From Clostridium sp. CAG:768 (GTDB taxonomy: Bacteria > Cyanobacteriota > Vampirovibrionia > Gastranaerophilales > Gastranaerophilaceae): DNA of 64,000 nucleotides. The position numbers and the translations under genes are program-made. Under the pieces are notes generated by a model. It saw only the letters and a program-made list of their open reading frames with translations, did not search any database and was not told the origin of the DNA. Location: positions 125,001 through 189,000 of the forward strand of contig FR899626.1 in assembly GCA_000437435.1 (NCBI GenBank), in the 5' to 3' direction. Below, piece after piece: positions 8,958-16,685 of the stretch; position 1 is the stretch's first letter; every line of letters starts with the position of its first letter.

Positions 8958-10010
8958 TTAAAATTGCGTAATTCCACCAATATCAATAATTTTGACAATA
9001 GGTTTACCATCTTGAGTTTGCCCAATAATTGCGTTAAAATCATGTAAATCATTATGTTGCAATCTATGTTGATTTAATATCTTTTGTAAAAAATTTAAAA
9101 TTAATGTTTCTTTTGAATATGGGTGAAACTTGTTTTTTACAAATTTACCTGGAGTTATGTCTTGATCAATAACTTCTGATAATTCAATGCCTGTTTTATC
9201 ATAAAAATCATTTGCAAATTCTTGGAGATTGTTATATTCTTTTTTGAATTTAACAATAGGACTTGAATGCTTAGGGGGTGTTTCATATTTAGTAGCCATA
9301 TATCCTGTTTTTGTATCTCCCCAATAGAATTTTGTGATGTATTCACTTGGGACATTTTTATTTAAGTATAGCCCATGAACAATTTCGGAATATTGTCCGT
9401 TTGTATCACATTCTCGTGATAATGGATTAATTTTTCTAAATTTTTTAATAAATAATCTTTCTAAAGTAGGATTTTCTCCTTTTTCTTTTAGGACATAGCC
9501 CCTTTTTATATATAATCCTTGAACTTTTAGCCTTTTAAAATTGACCGAATTATTTTCTGATAAAATACCAAAATGTCTAAGTCCTTGAGTTAGAAATTCA
9601 GATGCTTCTTTTATTCTTTTGTTTTCTAGGTTTGCTTTTAATTTACTATATTCTTTGCTATTAGTAGGTGCATCATAAGGTTTTAAATGTTTTATTGCAG
9701 CTCTAAACAGCAAAAATATTTGTTTAACGATTTTATTTCTTTCATCTTGAGTTTTTCCTGTTAATTTAGCAAGCCAGCTATCTGGTAAATCCCCAACAAT
9801 CCAATTTGATTTTGGATCTTTTATGAATTCGTCTATAATTTCTTTTTGAGTTCTTATAAATCTTTTAGAAAATTCTTCTGTAGCACCGGTGAAATGTATT
9901 TTATTATTGCTATTTATTTTCTTGTTTGCATAATAAGAATACGGAATAGGATTTTGTCCGATTCCGTAAAAAGGTTTCATAGTATAGTTTGTTTTCCCAA
10001 GATTTTTCAC
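8958..10010 (-). CDS. Kinase-like protein with N-terminal FTG motif
   Basis: I do not recognise a family for the whole 350-residue protein. Near the C-terminus it has HNDLHDFNAII (319-329) followed by VKIIDIGG (Asp343), which resembles the catalytic and metal-binding pair of the protein-kinase / aminoglycoside-phosphotransferase fold (HxDLHxxN...DxG). An N-lobe lysine could not be assigned with confidence. The N-terminus (NSNNKIHFTGATEEF) has the Asn-rich FTG motif seen in other genes here. The start is uncertain: GTG at 10010 or ATG at 9980. It may be a phosphotransferase acting on a small molecule or protein, or an inactive relative. Confidence 0.6.
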   Translation of the reverse strand: MKNLGKTNYTMKPFYGIGQNPIPYSYYANKKINSNNKIHFTGATEEFSKRFIRTQKEIIDEFIKDPKSNWIVGDLPDSWLAKLTGKTQDERNKIVKQIFLLFRAAIKHLKPYDAPTNSKEYSKLKANLENKRIKEASEFLTQGLRHFGILSENNSVNFKRLKVQGLYIKRGYVLKEKGENPTLERLFIKKFRKINPLSRECDTNGQYSEIVHGLYLNKNVPSEYITKFYWGDTKTGYMATKYETPPKHSSPIVKFKKEYNNLQEFANDFYDKTGIELSEVIDQDITPGKFVKNKFHPYSKETLILNFLQKILNQHRLQHNDLHDFNAIIGQTQDGKPIVKIIDIGGITQF

Positions 10011-10022
10011 AATTGTTAAACG

Positions 10023-10043
10023 TGTAGCAAAAAAAATTTTTGC
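10023..10043. repeat. AT-only hairpin between tsaD and the kinase-like gene
   Basis: TAGCAAAAA, a short A spacer, then TTTTTGCTA form a nine-pair stem. On the minus strand it follows the tsaD stop and precedes the kinase-like gene, with its T-run inside the right arm. It could be a weak terminator or a leader structure. Confidence 0.4.
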
Positions 10044-10099
10044 TATTTAGAAGTGTAAAATTTACAATTGTTCATAATTTATTTTCTTAGGATAAATAT

Positions 10100-11155
10100 T
10101 TATTTTACTCTTGAAAATACTTCGGTATTAACATCATCAAAAGTATTTGTGTTGAAATAAGCACAAGATGCTACCATTGCAGCATTATCTGTACAATATT
10201 TCATCGGTGGTGCAAATACTTTGTACCCTTCTTTTTCAAGGTCAAAGATTTTCTTTCTGATTTCAGAGTTAGCAGCAACTCCGCCAGCAATTACAACTTG
10301 GTTGTATCCGCTTGCTTCCAGTGCTTTTTTTAGTTTATGTAAAAGTGTTGATGATACTGTTTCTTGGAAACTAGCACAAATATCTTTCTCTGGGAATTCT
10401 TTTCCTTCAAAAGATTTGACAAGTCTTAAAACAGCTGTTTTTAAACCGCTAAAACTGAAATTATAACCATCAACTCTTGCTTCAGGAAGTTTAAATGCAA
10501 AAGGATTGCCTTCTTGAGCAAGTTTATCTAATCTTGGACCACCAGGGTATGGAAGACCGATTAATCTCGCTACTTTGTCATAAGCTTCACCGACAGCATC
10601 ATCTACGGTTTCACCAAGAATTGTTTGTTCTGAATATGATTTAACGTCAATAATTTGAGTATGTCCTCCACTTACTAAAAGAGCCATAAATGGAGGTTTT
10701 AAATCTGTATCAAGGTAGTTTCCGCAAAGGTGTGCGTTTAAGTGGTTTACTCCAATAAAAGGTTTGTCATAAGTTAGAGCAAGTGTTTTGGCAGCATTTA
10801 ATCCAACTAAAAGGCACCCAACTAATCCAGGTCCAACTGTGCCTGCAAATGCAGTTATATCTTCAGGATTAATCCCTGCATTATCTTTCGCTTGTTTGAA
10901 TGCTTCATCAATTACTATGTTTATAGAATCTAAGTGTTCTCTTGCAGCAATTTCAGGTATAACGCCTCCAAATTGAGCGTGAGTTTTAATTTGAGATGCA
11001 ACAACATTTGCAATAACTTCTCGACCGTTTTTTACGATAGAACAAGCTGTTTCATCGCAACTTGATTCGATTGCCATTATATAGTTATCATATCCGCTTT
11101 GCGGTCCTATTTCTATTTGTTCTTTTGAGAATAATTTATTTTTTAGATTTTTCAT
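10100..11155 (-). CDS. tsaD: tRNA N6-threonylcarbamoyladenosine transferase subunit TsaD
   Basis: Transfers the threonylcarbamoyl group to A37 of ANN-decoding tRNAs. Family landmarks: ESSCDETACSIV, the metal-binding NHLNAH with His138 and His142, SGGHTQI, GEAYDKVARLIGLPYPGGP, FSFSGLKTAV, GGVAANSEIR and YCTDNAAMVA. The ATG at 11155 gives 351 residues with an N-terminal extension of about 26 residues relative to enzymes that start directly at the IESSCDET strand; an internal Met27 is an alternative start, but the promoter box six bases before 11155 supports the longer form. Upstream in-frame TTG 11173 lies in the promoter. Divergent from obgE. Confidence 0.95.
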   Translation of the reverse strand: MKNLKNKLFSKEQIEIGPQSGYDNYIMAIESSCDETACSIVKNGREVIANVVASQIKTHAQFGGVIPEIAAREHLDSINIVIDEAFKQAKDNAGINPEDITAFAGTVGPGLVGCLLVGLNAAKTLALTYDKPFIGVNHLNAHLCGNYLDTDLKPPFMALLVSGGHTQIIDVKSYSEQTILGETVDDAVGEAYDKVARLIGLPYPGGPRLDKLAQEGNPFAFKLPEARVDGYNFSFSGLKTAVLRLVKSFEGKEFPEKDICASFQETVSSTLLHKLKKALEASGYNQVVIAGGVAANSEIRKKIFDLEKEGYKVFAPPMKYCTDNAAMVASCAYFNTNTFDDVNTEVFSRVK

Positions 11156-11176
11156 AGTATTATTATAATACAAAAA
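11153..11176. promoter_or_regulatory. Palindromic bidirectional -10 element between tsaD and obgE
   Basis: TATTATAATA at 11161-11170 is its own reverse complement, so TATAAT reads on both strands (11164-11169 plus; 11167-11162 minus). On the minus strand the box ends six bases before the tsaD ATG. On the plus strand it predicts a start near 11176 and a 13-base leader with AAGGAA before the obgE ATG. Confidence 0.6.
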
Positions 11177-11188
11177 GGAAATAAAGAA

Positions 11189-12472
11189 ATGAAGTTTATC
11201 GATAAATCTAAAATAAGAGTAGTTTCAGGACGCGGTGGCAATGGAATGGTTGCTTGGCGCAGAGAAAAGTATGTAGATAAAGGTGGACCAGCTGGTGGAG
11301 ACGGTGGTCGTGGCGGAGATGTTTATCTTGTTGCTGATGAAAATATGTCTACTCTAATGGATTTTAAGCATAAATCTGTTTTTAAAGCTGAAGCAGGTGA
11401 AAACGGCGGTATTAAAAATATGCATGGACGCTGTGCTAAAGATTTATTTATTAAAGTTCCTGTAGGTACAGTTGTAAAAGATATTAAAACAGGTAATATA
11501 ATTGCAGATTTAACTTCTCATGAACAAAAAGTTTTGGTCGCAAAAGGCGGTCGTGGTGGTAGAGGTAATGCAAGGTTTGCTACTGCCCAAAAAAGAGCTC
11601 CTCAATTTTGTGAGCCTGGGGAACCTCCAATTGAAAGAGAATTATTTTTAGAATTAAAACTTATTGCTGATGTTGGTCTTTTAGGTATGCCAAATGCAGG
11701 AAAATCAACATTGATAAGTAGAATTAGTTCTGCAAAACCTAAAATTGCAGATTATCCTTTTACAACATTAATTCCTAATTTAGGTGTTGTAAGAAAACGT
11801 TCAGGGGATGGGTATGTTGTTGCTGATATTCCAGGATTGATTGAAGGTGCATCAGAAGGTGTCGGATTAGGTCATGATTTTTTACGTCACGTTGAAAGAT
11901 GTAGATTTTTGGTGCATTTAATAGATTCAACTGAAGATAATCCTTTTGAAAATTATAAAAAGATTAATTTAGAACTTGAAAAGCATTCTGAACATTTGGC
12001 TAATTTATATCAAATAATTGCATTAAATAAGATTGATGCTATTGATGAAAGTAAAAAAGCAGAGTTATTAGAACAATTTAAAAAAGTATCATCTGATGTT
12101 TTTGAAATTTCAGCAGTAACTGGGGAAAACTTAGAGTCATTACTTGATTTTATGGGGCAAAAAGTGGATGAAATTCCTAAACCAGAAACTGAAATTGTTG
12201 TGGAAGAAGATTTAGGTGCATACAATAATGATGATAGCTCTTTTGAAATATTTAAAGTCGCTAAAGATACTTTCATTATTGAAGGAGGTAAAATAGAAAG
12301 ACTTGCTGGAGTCACTGATGAAAGAAATTCTGAGCAGGTTATTCGTTTCCAAAATATAATGAAAGGTATGGGAGTATTTGATGAACTTGCTAAAAAGGGG
12401 ATAAAAGATGGTGATACAATTATTATTGGTCACTTAGAGTTCGTTTTCTATTCTGATGAAATATTTGGGTAG
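11189..12472 (+). CDS. obgE: GTPase Obg, ribosome assembly
   Basis: Large ribosomal subunit assembly GTPase. The 427 residues comprise the glycine-rich Obg domain (GRGGNG, GGPAGGDGGRGGD, GGRGGRGN), a G domain with G1 GMPNAGKST from 166, the G2-region tyrosine DYPFTT, G3 DIPG 213-216 and G4 NKID 280-283, and a C-terminal OCT domain (~345-427). The start has an AAGGAA site. The following two-repeat membrane protein is in the same direction 26 bases after the stop. In many bacteria obg is beside rplU/rpmA; that linkage is absent here. Confidence 0.96.
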   Translation: MKFIDKSKIRVVSGRGGNGMVAWRREKYVDKGGPAGGDGGRGGDVYLVADENMSTLMDFKHKSVFKAEAGENGGIKNMHGRCAKDLFIKVPVGTVVKDIKTGNIIADLTSHEQKVLVAKGGRGGRGNARFATAQKRAPQFCEPGEPPIERELFLELKLIADVGLLGMPNAGKSTLISRISSAKPKIADYPFTTLIPNLGVVRKRSGDGYVVADIPGLIEGASEGVGLGHDFLRHVERCRFLVHLIDSTEDNPFENYKKINLELEKHSEHLANLYQIIALNKIDAIDESKKAELLEQFKKVSSDVFEISAVTGENLESLLDFMGQKVDEIPKPETEIVVEEDLGAYNNDDSSFEIFKVAKDTFIIEGGKIERLAGVTDERNSEQVIRFQNIMKGMGVFDELAKKGIKDGDTIIIGHLEFVFYSDEIFG

Positions 12473-12498
12473 CAAAAAATATTTTGTTTGAGTTTTAT

Positions 12499-13896
12499 AT
12501 GAGCATGAGAATTACACCATTAAATAATATTTCATTTAAAAATAATAATATTCAATCAAAAGAGAGTAAAGGGAATCAAGAAGAAAAATCTAAAGGTTTG
12601 TCTAATTCTGCTAAATTAGGTATTGGATTATTAGGTAGTGCAGCTTTAGGTTTTGCAACTTATTACATCTTTAAAGGGAAAAATCTTTCAGAATCTGTAA
12701 AGTCTAGTAATACTTCTGAAATTGAAAATTCTATTAATAATACTCTTGCTGAATTAAAGTCAAATGTTGAAGATTTAACTTCTAAATGTGTTAAAAAATT
12801 AACTAATGGTGGTTATAGAGTTCAGTATTCAACTCAATCTTTAGAAAATCAATCATCATTACGAGATATTTTGCTTTTTGATAATTCTGGAAATCTTGAA
12901 AAAAGAATTATTTCAAAATTTGACCCAAAATCTGATATAACTACTCATCAATTGTTTATGGGTGATGCTGATATGATTATTAAAAAGCCAGAAGAGATTG
13001 ATTCTGAATGTTTTGTAAAAGAAGTTATTATAAAAAAATCAGAACCTTCATTAAGAAATATAATGATAAATCGTAGTAATAATCAAGTTCAATATCAAGA
13101 TTATTTATTAGATGGAAAACTTAATACTCGTTCTGTATATAAAGTTAAAACAGATGCTCCAGGTTCAATAGAATTTAATAATTCTGATTATACTTATGAA
13201 AATGGAAAATTGAAAAATAAGGAGGAAACTTCATTAAAGTTTAAAACTGATGTCGGAAATTTACTTCTTAATAATGTGTCAAAATCAAATGGAGTATTGA
13301 AAGTACAATTTATTTCTACTGTTGATTCAACAGATGCTTTATTGGATACATTAATATTTGATCCTTCAGCTAAACTTCAAAAAAGAGTTGTTTCAAAATT
13401 TGATCCTCAGGAAAATTCTATTACCCATAAATTATATAAAGGTGATGTCGAACAAATTGTAGAAAAGCCAAATAGTATTCATAATAAATATTTAATAAAA
13501 GAAGTTACTGTCGAAAATTTTGAACCATTCGTTCAAGATACTTTAGCTAGAAATATTATAGTTAAGCGTAATAATGTTCAAAATGAATATCAAGACTATT
13601 TCCGTAAGGGAAAATTGTATGAGCGTTCTGTGTATAATGAAGATCTAAATAACAAAGATGCAATAGAAGTTACTCGATATAATTATGCTTATGAAAATGG
13701 AAATTATGTTGCAACTGCAAAACAAACAGTTTGTAAGGACGGACAGCAACATGGAGTATATAAAGATGGAAAATTTGAAGTATTCCCAATGTATATTAAA
13801 AAGAAAGATGAAAAGCAATTTACTGAAATAAAACAAGCTTATTCTCCTGATTCATTGCGTAGTTTTGATTCGTCTTTTGATCCTTATAATTTATAA
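12499..13896 (+). CDS. Membrane-anchored two-repeat protein with N-terminal FKN motif
   Basis: Unrecognised 465-residue protein. The N-terminus MSMRITPLNNISFKNNN has the Asn-rich SFK motif shared with neighbours, followed by a single hydrophobic helix (LGIGLLGSAALGFATYYIF). The rest consists of two diverged ~150-residue repeats; matching blocks are DILLFDNSGNLEKRIISKFD / DTLIFDPSAKLQKRVVSKFD, THQLFMGDADMIIKKP / THKLYKGDVEQIVEKP and VQYQDYLLDGKLNTRSVY / NEYQDYFRKGKLYERSVY. The YxxGK and DxxGKL pattern loosely resembles MORN-like or toxin-antitoxin 'ENGKL' beta repeats, but I assign no function. An in-frame TTG at 12484 and an ATG at 12505 are alternatives. Possibly co-transcribed with obgE. 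Confidence 0.75.
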   Translation: MSMRITPLNNISFKNNNIQSKESKGNQEEKSKGLSNSAKLGIGLLGSAALGFATYYIFKGKNLSESVKSSNTSEIENSINNTLAELKSNVEDLTSKCVKKLTNGGYRVQYSTQSLENQSSLRDILLFDNSGNLEKRIISKFDPKSDITTHQLFMGDADMIIKKPEEIDSECFVKEVIIKKSEPSLRNIMINRSNNQVQYQDYLLDGKLNTRSVYKVKTDAPGSIEFNNSDYTYENGKLKNKEETSLKFKTDVGNLLLNNVSKSNGVLKVQFISTVDSTDALLDTLIFDPSAKLQKRVVSKFDPQENSITHKLYKGDVEQIVEKPNSIHNKYLIKEVTVENFEPFVQDTLARNIIVKRNNVQNEYQDYFRKGKLYERSVYNEDLNNKDAIEVTRYNYAYENGNYVATAKQTVCKDGQQHGVYKDGKFEVFPMYIKKKDEKQFTEIKQAYSPDSLRSFDSSFDPYNL

Positions 13897-13960
13897 TATT
13901 GTTTTTTACTAAAATATTTAGTATATTGATATATATAGTAAGAATTAATGGAGAGCATTT

Positions 13961-14041
13961 ATGAAAAGATTGGGAACAGGAAAATTATATAATATACTTA
14001 TATCTTGTGTTGATTTGTTTTTCGGGGGGGGGGCAATTTAG
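13961..14041 (+). other. Short leader ORF ended by the G10 tract; prepilin N-terminus if one G is added
   Basis: A GGAGAG ribosome site six bases before ATG 13961 starts a 26-codon ORF (MKRLGTGKLYNILIS...). It runs into ten G residues (14024-14033) and ends at TAG 14039-14041. Adding one G changes the reading to FFGGGGNLELASQAFCG and continues in frame, with no stop, into the prepilin at 14104, giving a 292-residue product. The strong ribosome site on an otherwise useless ORF argues that this is the true start of a phase-variable gene; assembly error in the homopolymer is the alternative. Confidence 0.65.
14024..14033 (+). repeat. Poly-G tract (G10), putative phase-variation site
   Basis: Ten consecutive G in an AT-rich region, flanked TTTTTC-G10-CAATTTAGAGCTT. 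The flanks closely match the tract at 21988-21997. At this length the upstream ORF is out of frame with the prepilin. Confidence 0.85.
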
Positions 14042-14088
14042 AGCTTGCTTCACAAGCGTTTTGTGGAGTTGAAAAAATTAAGAAAAAA

Positions 14089-14106
14089 TGTTATTCTAGT
14101 GATATG
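14089..14106 (+). promoter_or_regulatory. Possible internal leaderless promoter of prepilin
   Basis: TG-T-TATTCT (TATTCT 14092-14097), six bases (agtgat), then ATG 14104. If real, the prepilin would still be made with a 7-residue leader when the upstream G tract is out of frame. Confidence 0.4.
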
Positions 14107-14838
14107 AAACATCACAATTATGGCTTTACTTTAGCTGAAGTATTAATAACATTAGGTATAATTGGTGTTGTAGTAGCTCTTACTTTACCAACTTTATTAG
14201 CTTCATATCGAAAAAATGTAGTTGAGACAAGATTAGAAACTACTTATTCTTTGATTTATAATGCCTTAAAATTAGCTGAAAATGATTATGAAGATTCTTC
14301 TTTATGGGACGTGGCATCTTCTGGCATATATTCTGATGATTTTATAAAAAAATATATTGTGCCTTATGCTAAGGTTGAAAATTGTTCTTATCATTCTGAT
14401 CAATATTCTGTTTATACTCCATCAGGGAATTTAGCATTCCATGTTATATGGTCACAGAATAATAATATGTATTGTCTTGCAAATGGAGTTGCAATTTTAG
14501 GTAGAGCTCATGGTAGTAATGGAAGAATTGCAGGGCAAGTTATAATTGTTGATATAAATGGTCCTGATGGAACTAATAATAAATACGGAAAAGATGTATT
14601 TGAAATGTATTTTGCAAATGAGGCTATGCGTTCTGATTCTTATTATCATTCAAGGTGTCCTAAAGGTTTATCATTTTGTGCTGATGATGGTTTCGGAGGC
14701 ACATCTTCTGATTTGTCTAGGCAAGAAATTATTGATAATTGTTTAAATAAAGGTGGAAACAGTGGATTAAATGCATGCGGGTATATGATTCAAAATAACA
14801 ATTGGAAAGTGCCTAAAGATTATCCTGTTAGAATATAA
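14104..14838 (+). CDS. Type IV prepilin-like protein (N-methylation signature), downstream of G10
   Basis: 244-residue prepilin-like protein. The leader MKHHNYG ends at Gly, followed by FTLAEVLITLGIIGVVVA, with Glu5 of the mature protein, the prepilin peptidase and methylation site; the hydrophobic helix continues to about residue 30. The globular part has the IIVDINGPDGTNNKYGKDVF motif common to pilin-like proteins of this group, a likely metal-binding loop, several cysteines and the tail KVPKDYPVRI, nearly identical in style to the prepilin ending at 29436 (FPKDYPKRL). Probably exported and assembled into, or displayed with, type IV pilus-like fibres. The real N-terminus may be ATG 13961 when the G tract is in frame. 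Confidence 0.85.
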   Translation: MKHHNYGFTLAEVLITLGIIGVVVALTLPTLLASYRKNVVETRLETTYSLIYNALKLAENDYEDSSLWDVASSGIYSDDFIKKYIVPYAKVENCSYHSDQYSVYTPSGNLAFHVIWSQNNNMYCLANGVAILGRAHGSNGRIAGQVIIVDINGPDGTNNKYGKDVFEMYFANEAMRSDSYYHSRCPKGLSFCADDGFGGTSSDLSRQEIIDNCLNKGGNSGLNACGYMIQNNNWKVPKDYPVRI

Positions 14839-14890
14839 TCTTGCAATTTAAGCTTTCATATTGTAAAATAACCATTATAGGGGAGACATT

Positions 14891-16198
14891 ATGAAGTGTT
14901 ATAAAGCAAAATGGATTTTAACATCAACAGATAAAGTATTAGAGGATATGGCAATTGTTGTAGATGAGGGGAAAATTATAGATATTATCCCTAATTCTGA
15001 TGTTAATTTTGATGAGAAGCATATAAAAGATTTAGGTAACGCTGTTATAACTCCAGGGTTTATAGATTTGTTGACACAGTTTCAATATACAGATATTGGA
15101 TCAGCTAAACCTCAAAGTCTAAAAAATAAAATCAAGAAATTTTTTAAAGTATTTTCATTAAAGTATAATTTTGCAGGGGTTAGTCAAGAAAGTTATTCTA
15201 GAAAATGGGCAGAAATATTGACAGATTATTCCACATTAGATAGAGATGAAAAAATTTCGGCTTTTAAAAAAGGTGTTATAACTTCAATAATGTCTGGAAC
15301 TACTTGTATTGCTCAAGTGTCGAAAGAATTTAAGTATTTTGATATAATAAACAGACTTCCTATTAAAAATTACCTTTTCTTTGAGGTTTTTGCGGATACT
15401 AAAAATAAAAGTAAAAAGAATTTTAAAATCGTAAGATCTGTTGTAGAGGATTTGATTTTCCATAAAGGAGAAAATACTCATATTGGTATTATGCTAAATT
15501 CTATGTCAGGTGTACATAAGAAATTATGGGCATTATTTTCAAAATATTGCCGTAAACATAATATGTTAATGATGACAAGGTTTGCTGAATCTCAAGATGA
15601 AATTGATTGGTTAGAACATGGTTTTTCTGACGTTGATATATTGCATAAGTTTATGGGGTTAAGAAAAATTAGTCCTTATGAAAAAGAGCTTACTCCTGTA
15701 AAATATCTTGAAAACTTAAAAGTTCTTACTAAAAAAGTACTTGTTGCAAATGCAAATTATGCAGAAGATGAATTAGAACAATTAGCAGAAACTGGTGTTA
15801 AATTTATTTATCAACCTTTATATAGCTCAGAAATTTGTAATAAAAAACTTGATTTTGAAACAGTTCTAAAATATTTTTCAGAAAATTTTGGTTTTTCAAC
15901 TCAAAGTTTTTCTTCTGAAAAAACATATAGTCTTTTGGAATTAGCAAGAAATGCAAATTCAAATAATTCTATTGATACAGTAGATTTGATTAAATATTTA
16001 ACTATTTATCCTGCAAAAATTTTGCGCTTGGATAATTCAATCGGATCTATTGAAATAGGAAAAGATGCTGACTTTAATGTATTTAAACTTTTTGATGGTG
16101 AAGATTATAATGCTTTATTAAAACAAGATACCCCTTTTGCAGTTTATTCTAAAGGTAGAAAACTTGTAAAAGATGGAGAATTGAGGTTTAGTTTATGA
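14891..16198 (+). CDS. Amidohydrolase-fold protein lacking metal ligands
   Basis: Fold assignment comes from the ends: an N-terminal beta-sandwich (VLEDMAIVVDEGKIIDI...VITPGFID) and C-terminal IYPAKILRLDNSIGSIEIGKDADFNVF are typical of ATZ/TRZ-type amidohydrolases (cytosine, guanine or aminofutalosine deaminases). The catalytic positions are changed: PGxxDxHxH is PGFIDLLTQF, the HxAE position is TRFAES, the third His region reads VLVANANYAEDE, and the late GxxTDS region is GFSTQSFSS. No HxH or metal-binding Asp remains, so it is probably not a hydrolase. The frame is intact over 435 residues. A GGGGAG ribosome site precedes the ATG; the stop overlaps yjbQ by ATGA. Confidence 0.75.
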   Translation: MKCYKAKWILTSTDKVLEDMAIVVDEGKIIDIIPNSDVNFDEKHIKDLGNAVITPGFIDLLTQFQYTDIGSAKPQSLKNKIKKFFKVFSLKYNFAGVSQESYSRKWAEILTDYSTLDRDEKISAFKKGVITSIMSGTTCIAQVSKEFKYFDIINRLPIKNYLFFEVFADTKNKSKKNFKIVRSVVEDLIFHKGENTHIGIMLNSMSGVHKKLWALFSKYCRKHNMLMMTRFAESQDEIDWLEHGFSDVDILHKFMGLRKISPYEKELTPVKYLENLKVLTKKVLVANANYAEDELEQLAETGVKFIYQPLYSSEICNKKLDFETVLKYFSENFGFSTQSFSSEKTYSLLELARNANSNNSIDTVDLIKYLTIYPAKILRLDNSIGSIEIGKDADFNVFKLFDGEDYNALLKQDTPFAVYSKGRKLVKDGELRFSL

Positions 16199-16611
16199 CG
16201 GTAATAAATGAAAAATTCTCTGTAAATACGCAAGGTTTTACTGATATTATTGATATTACGCAAAAGGTAAAACATGCAGTGTATAGTCATTCTCTTCAGT
16301 CTGCCGTTGTGCATGTATATGTTGCAGGAAGTACTGTCTCTGTCACAAATATTGAATTTGAACCTGGACTTTTGGTTGATTTACCAGAGGCTTTAGATAA
16401 AATAGCACCGTTAAATGGTGATTATCATCATGATGAAACCTGGCATGATGGGAACGGTTATGCTCATGTAAGAGCTTCAATAGTTGGAAATAATACTATG
16501 GTGCCATTGATTGATGGCGCTTTGCAATTGGGACAATGGCAGCAAATAGTTTTAATTGATTTTGATAATAAAGCAAGAACAAGAACAGTATATGTTCAAA
16601 TTGTATATTAA
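16195..16611 (+). CDS. yjbQ: YjbQ/UPF0047 family protein
   Basis: 138-residue member of UPF0047. Diagnostic stretches: TNIEFEPGLLVDLPEAL, a His-rich DYHHDETWHDGNGYAHVRA, and GALQLGQWQQIVLIDFD followed by RTRTVYVQI. The family forms trimers and some members show weak thiamine-phosphate-synthase activity; the physiological role is unclear. The start overlaps the stop of the amidohydrolase-fold gene (ATGA), so translation is probably coupled and the two products may work together. Confidence 0.9.
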   Translation: MTVINEKFSVNTQGFTDIIDITQKVKHAVYSHSLQSAVVHVYVAGSTVSVTNIEFEPGLLVDLPEALDKIAPLNGDYHHDETWHDGNGYAHVRASIVGNNTMVPLIDGALQLGQWQQIVLIDFDNKARTRTVYVQIVY

Positions 16612-16685
16612 AATCCTCTTGTTTTTGATTTATTTTCCTGTTAAAATTCATATAGCGTGGAAATATAAATAGAAGGGCTATAATT

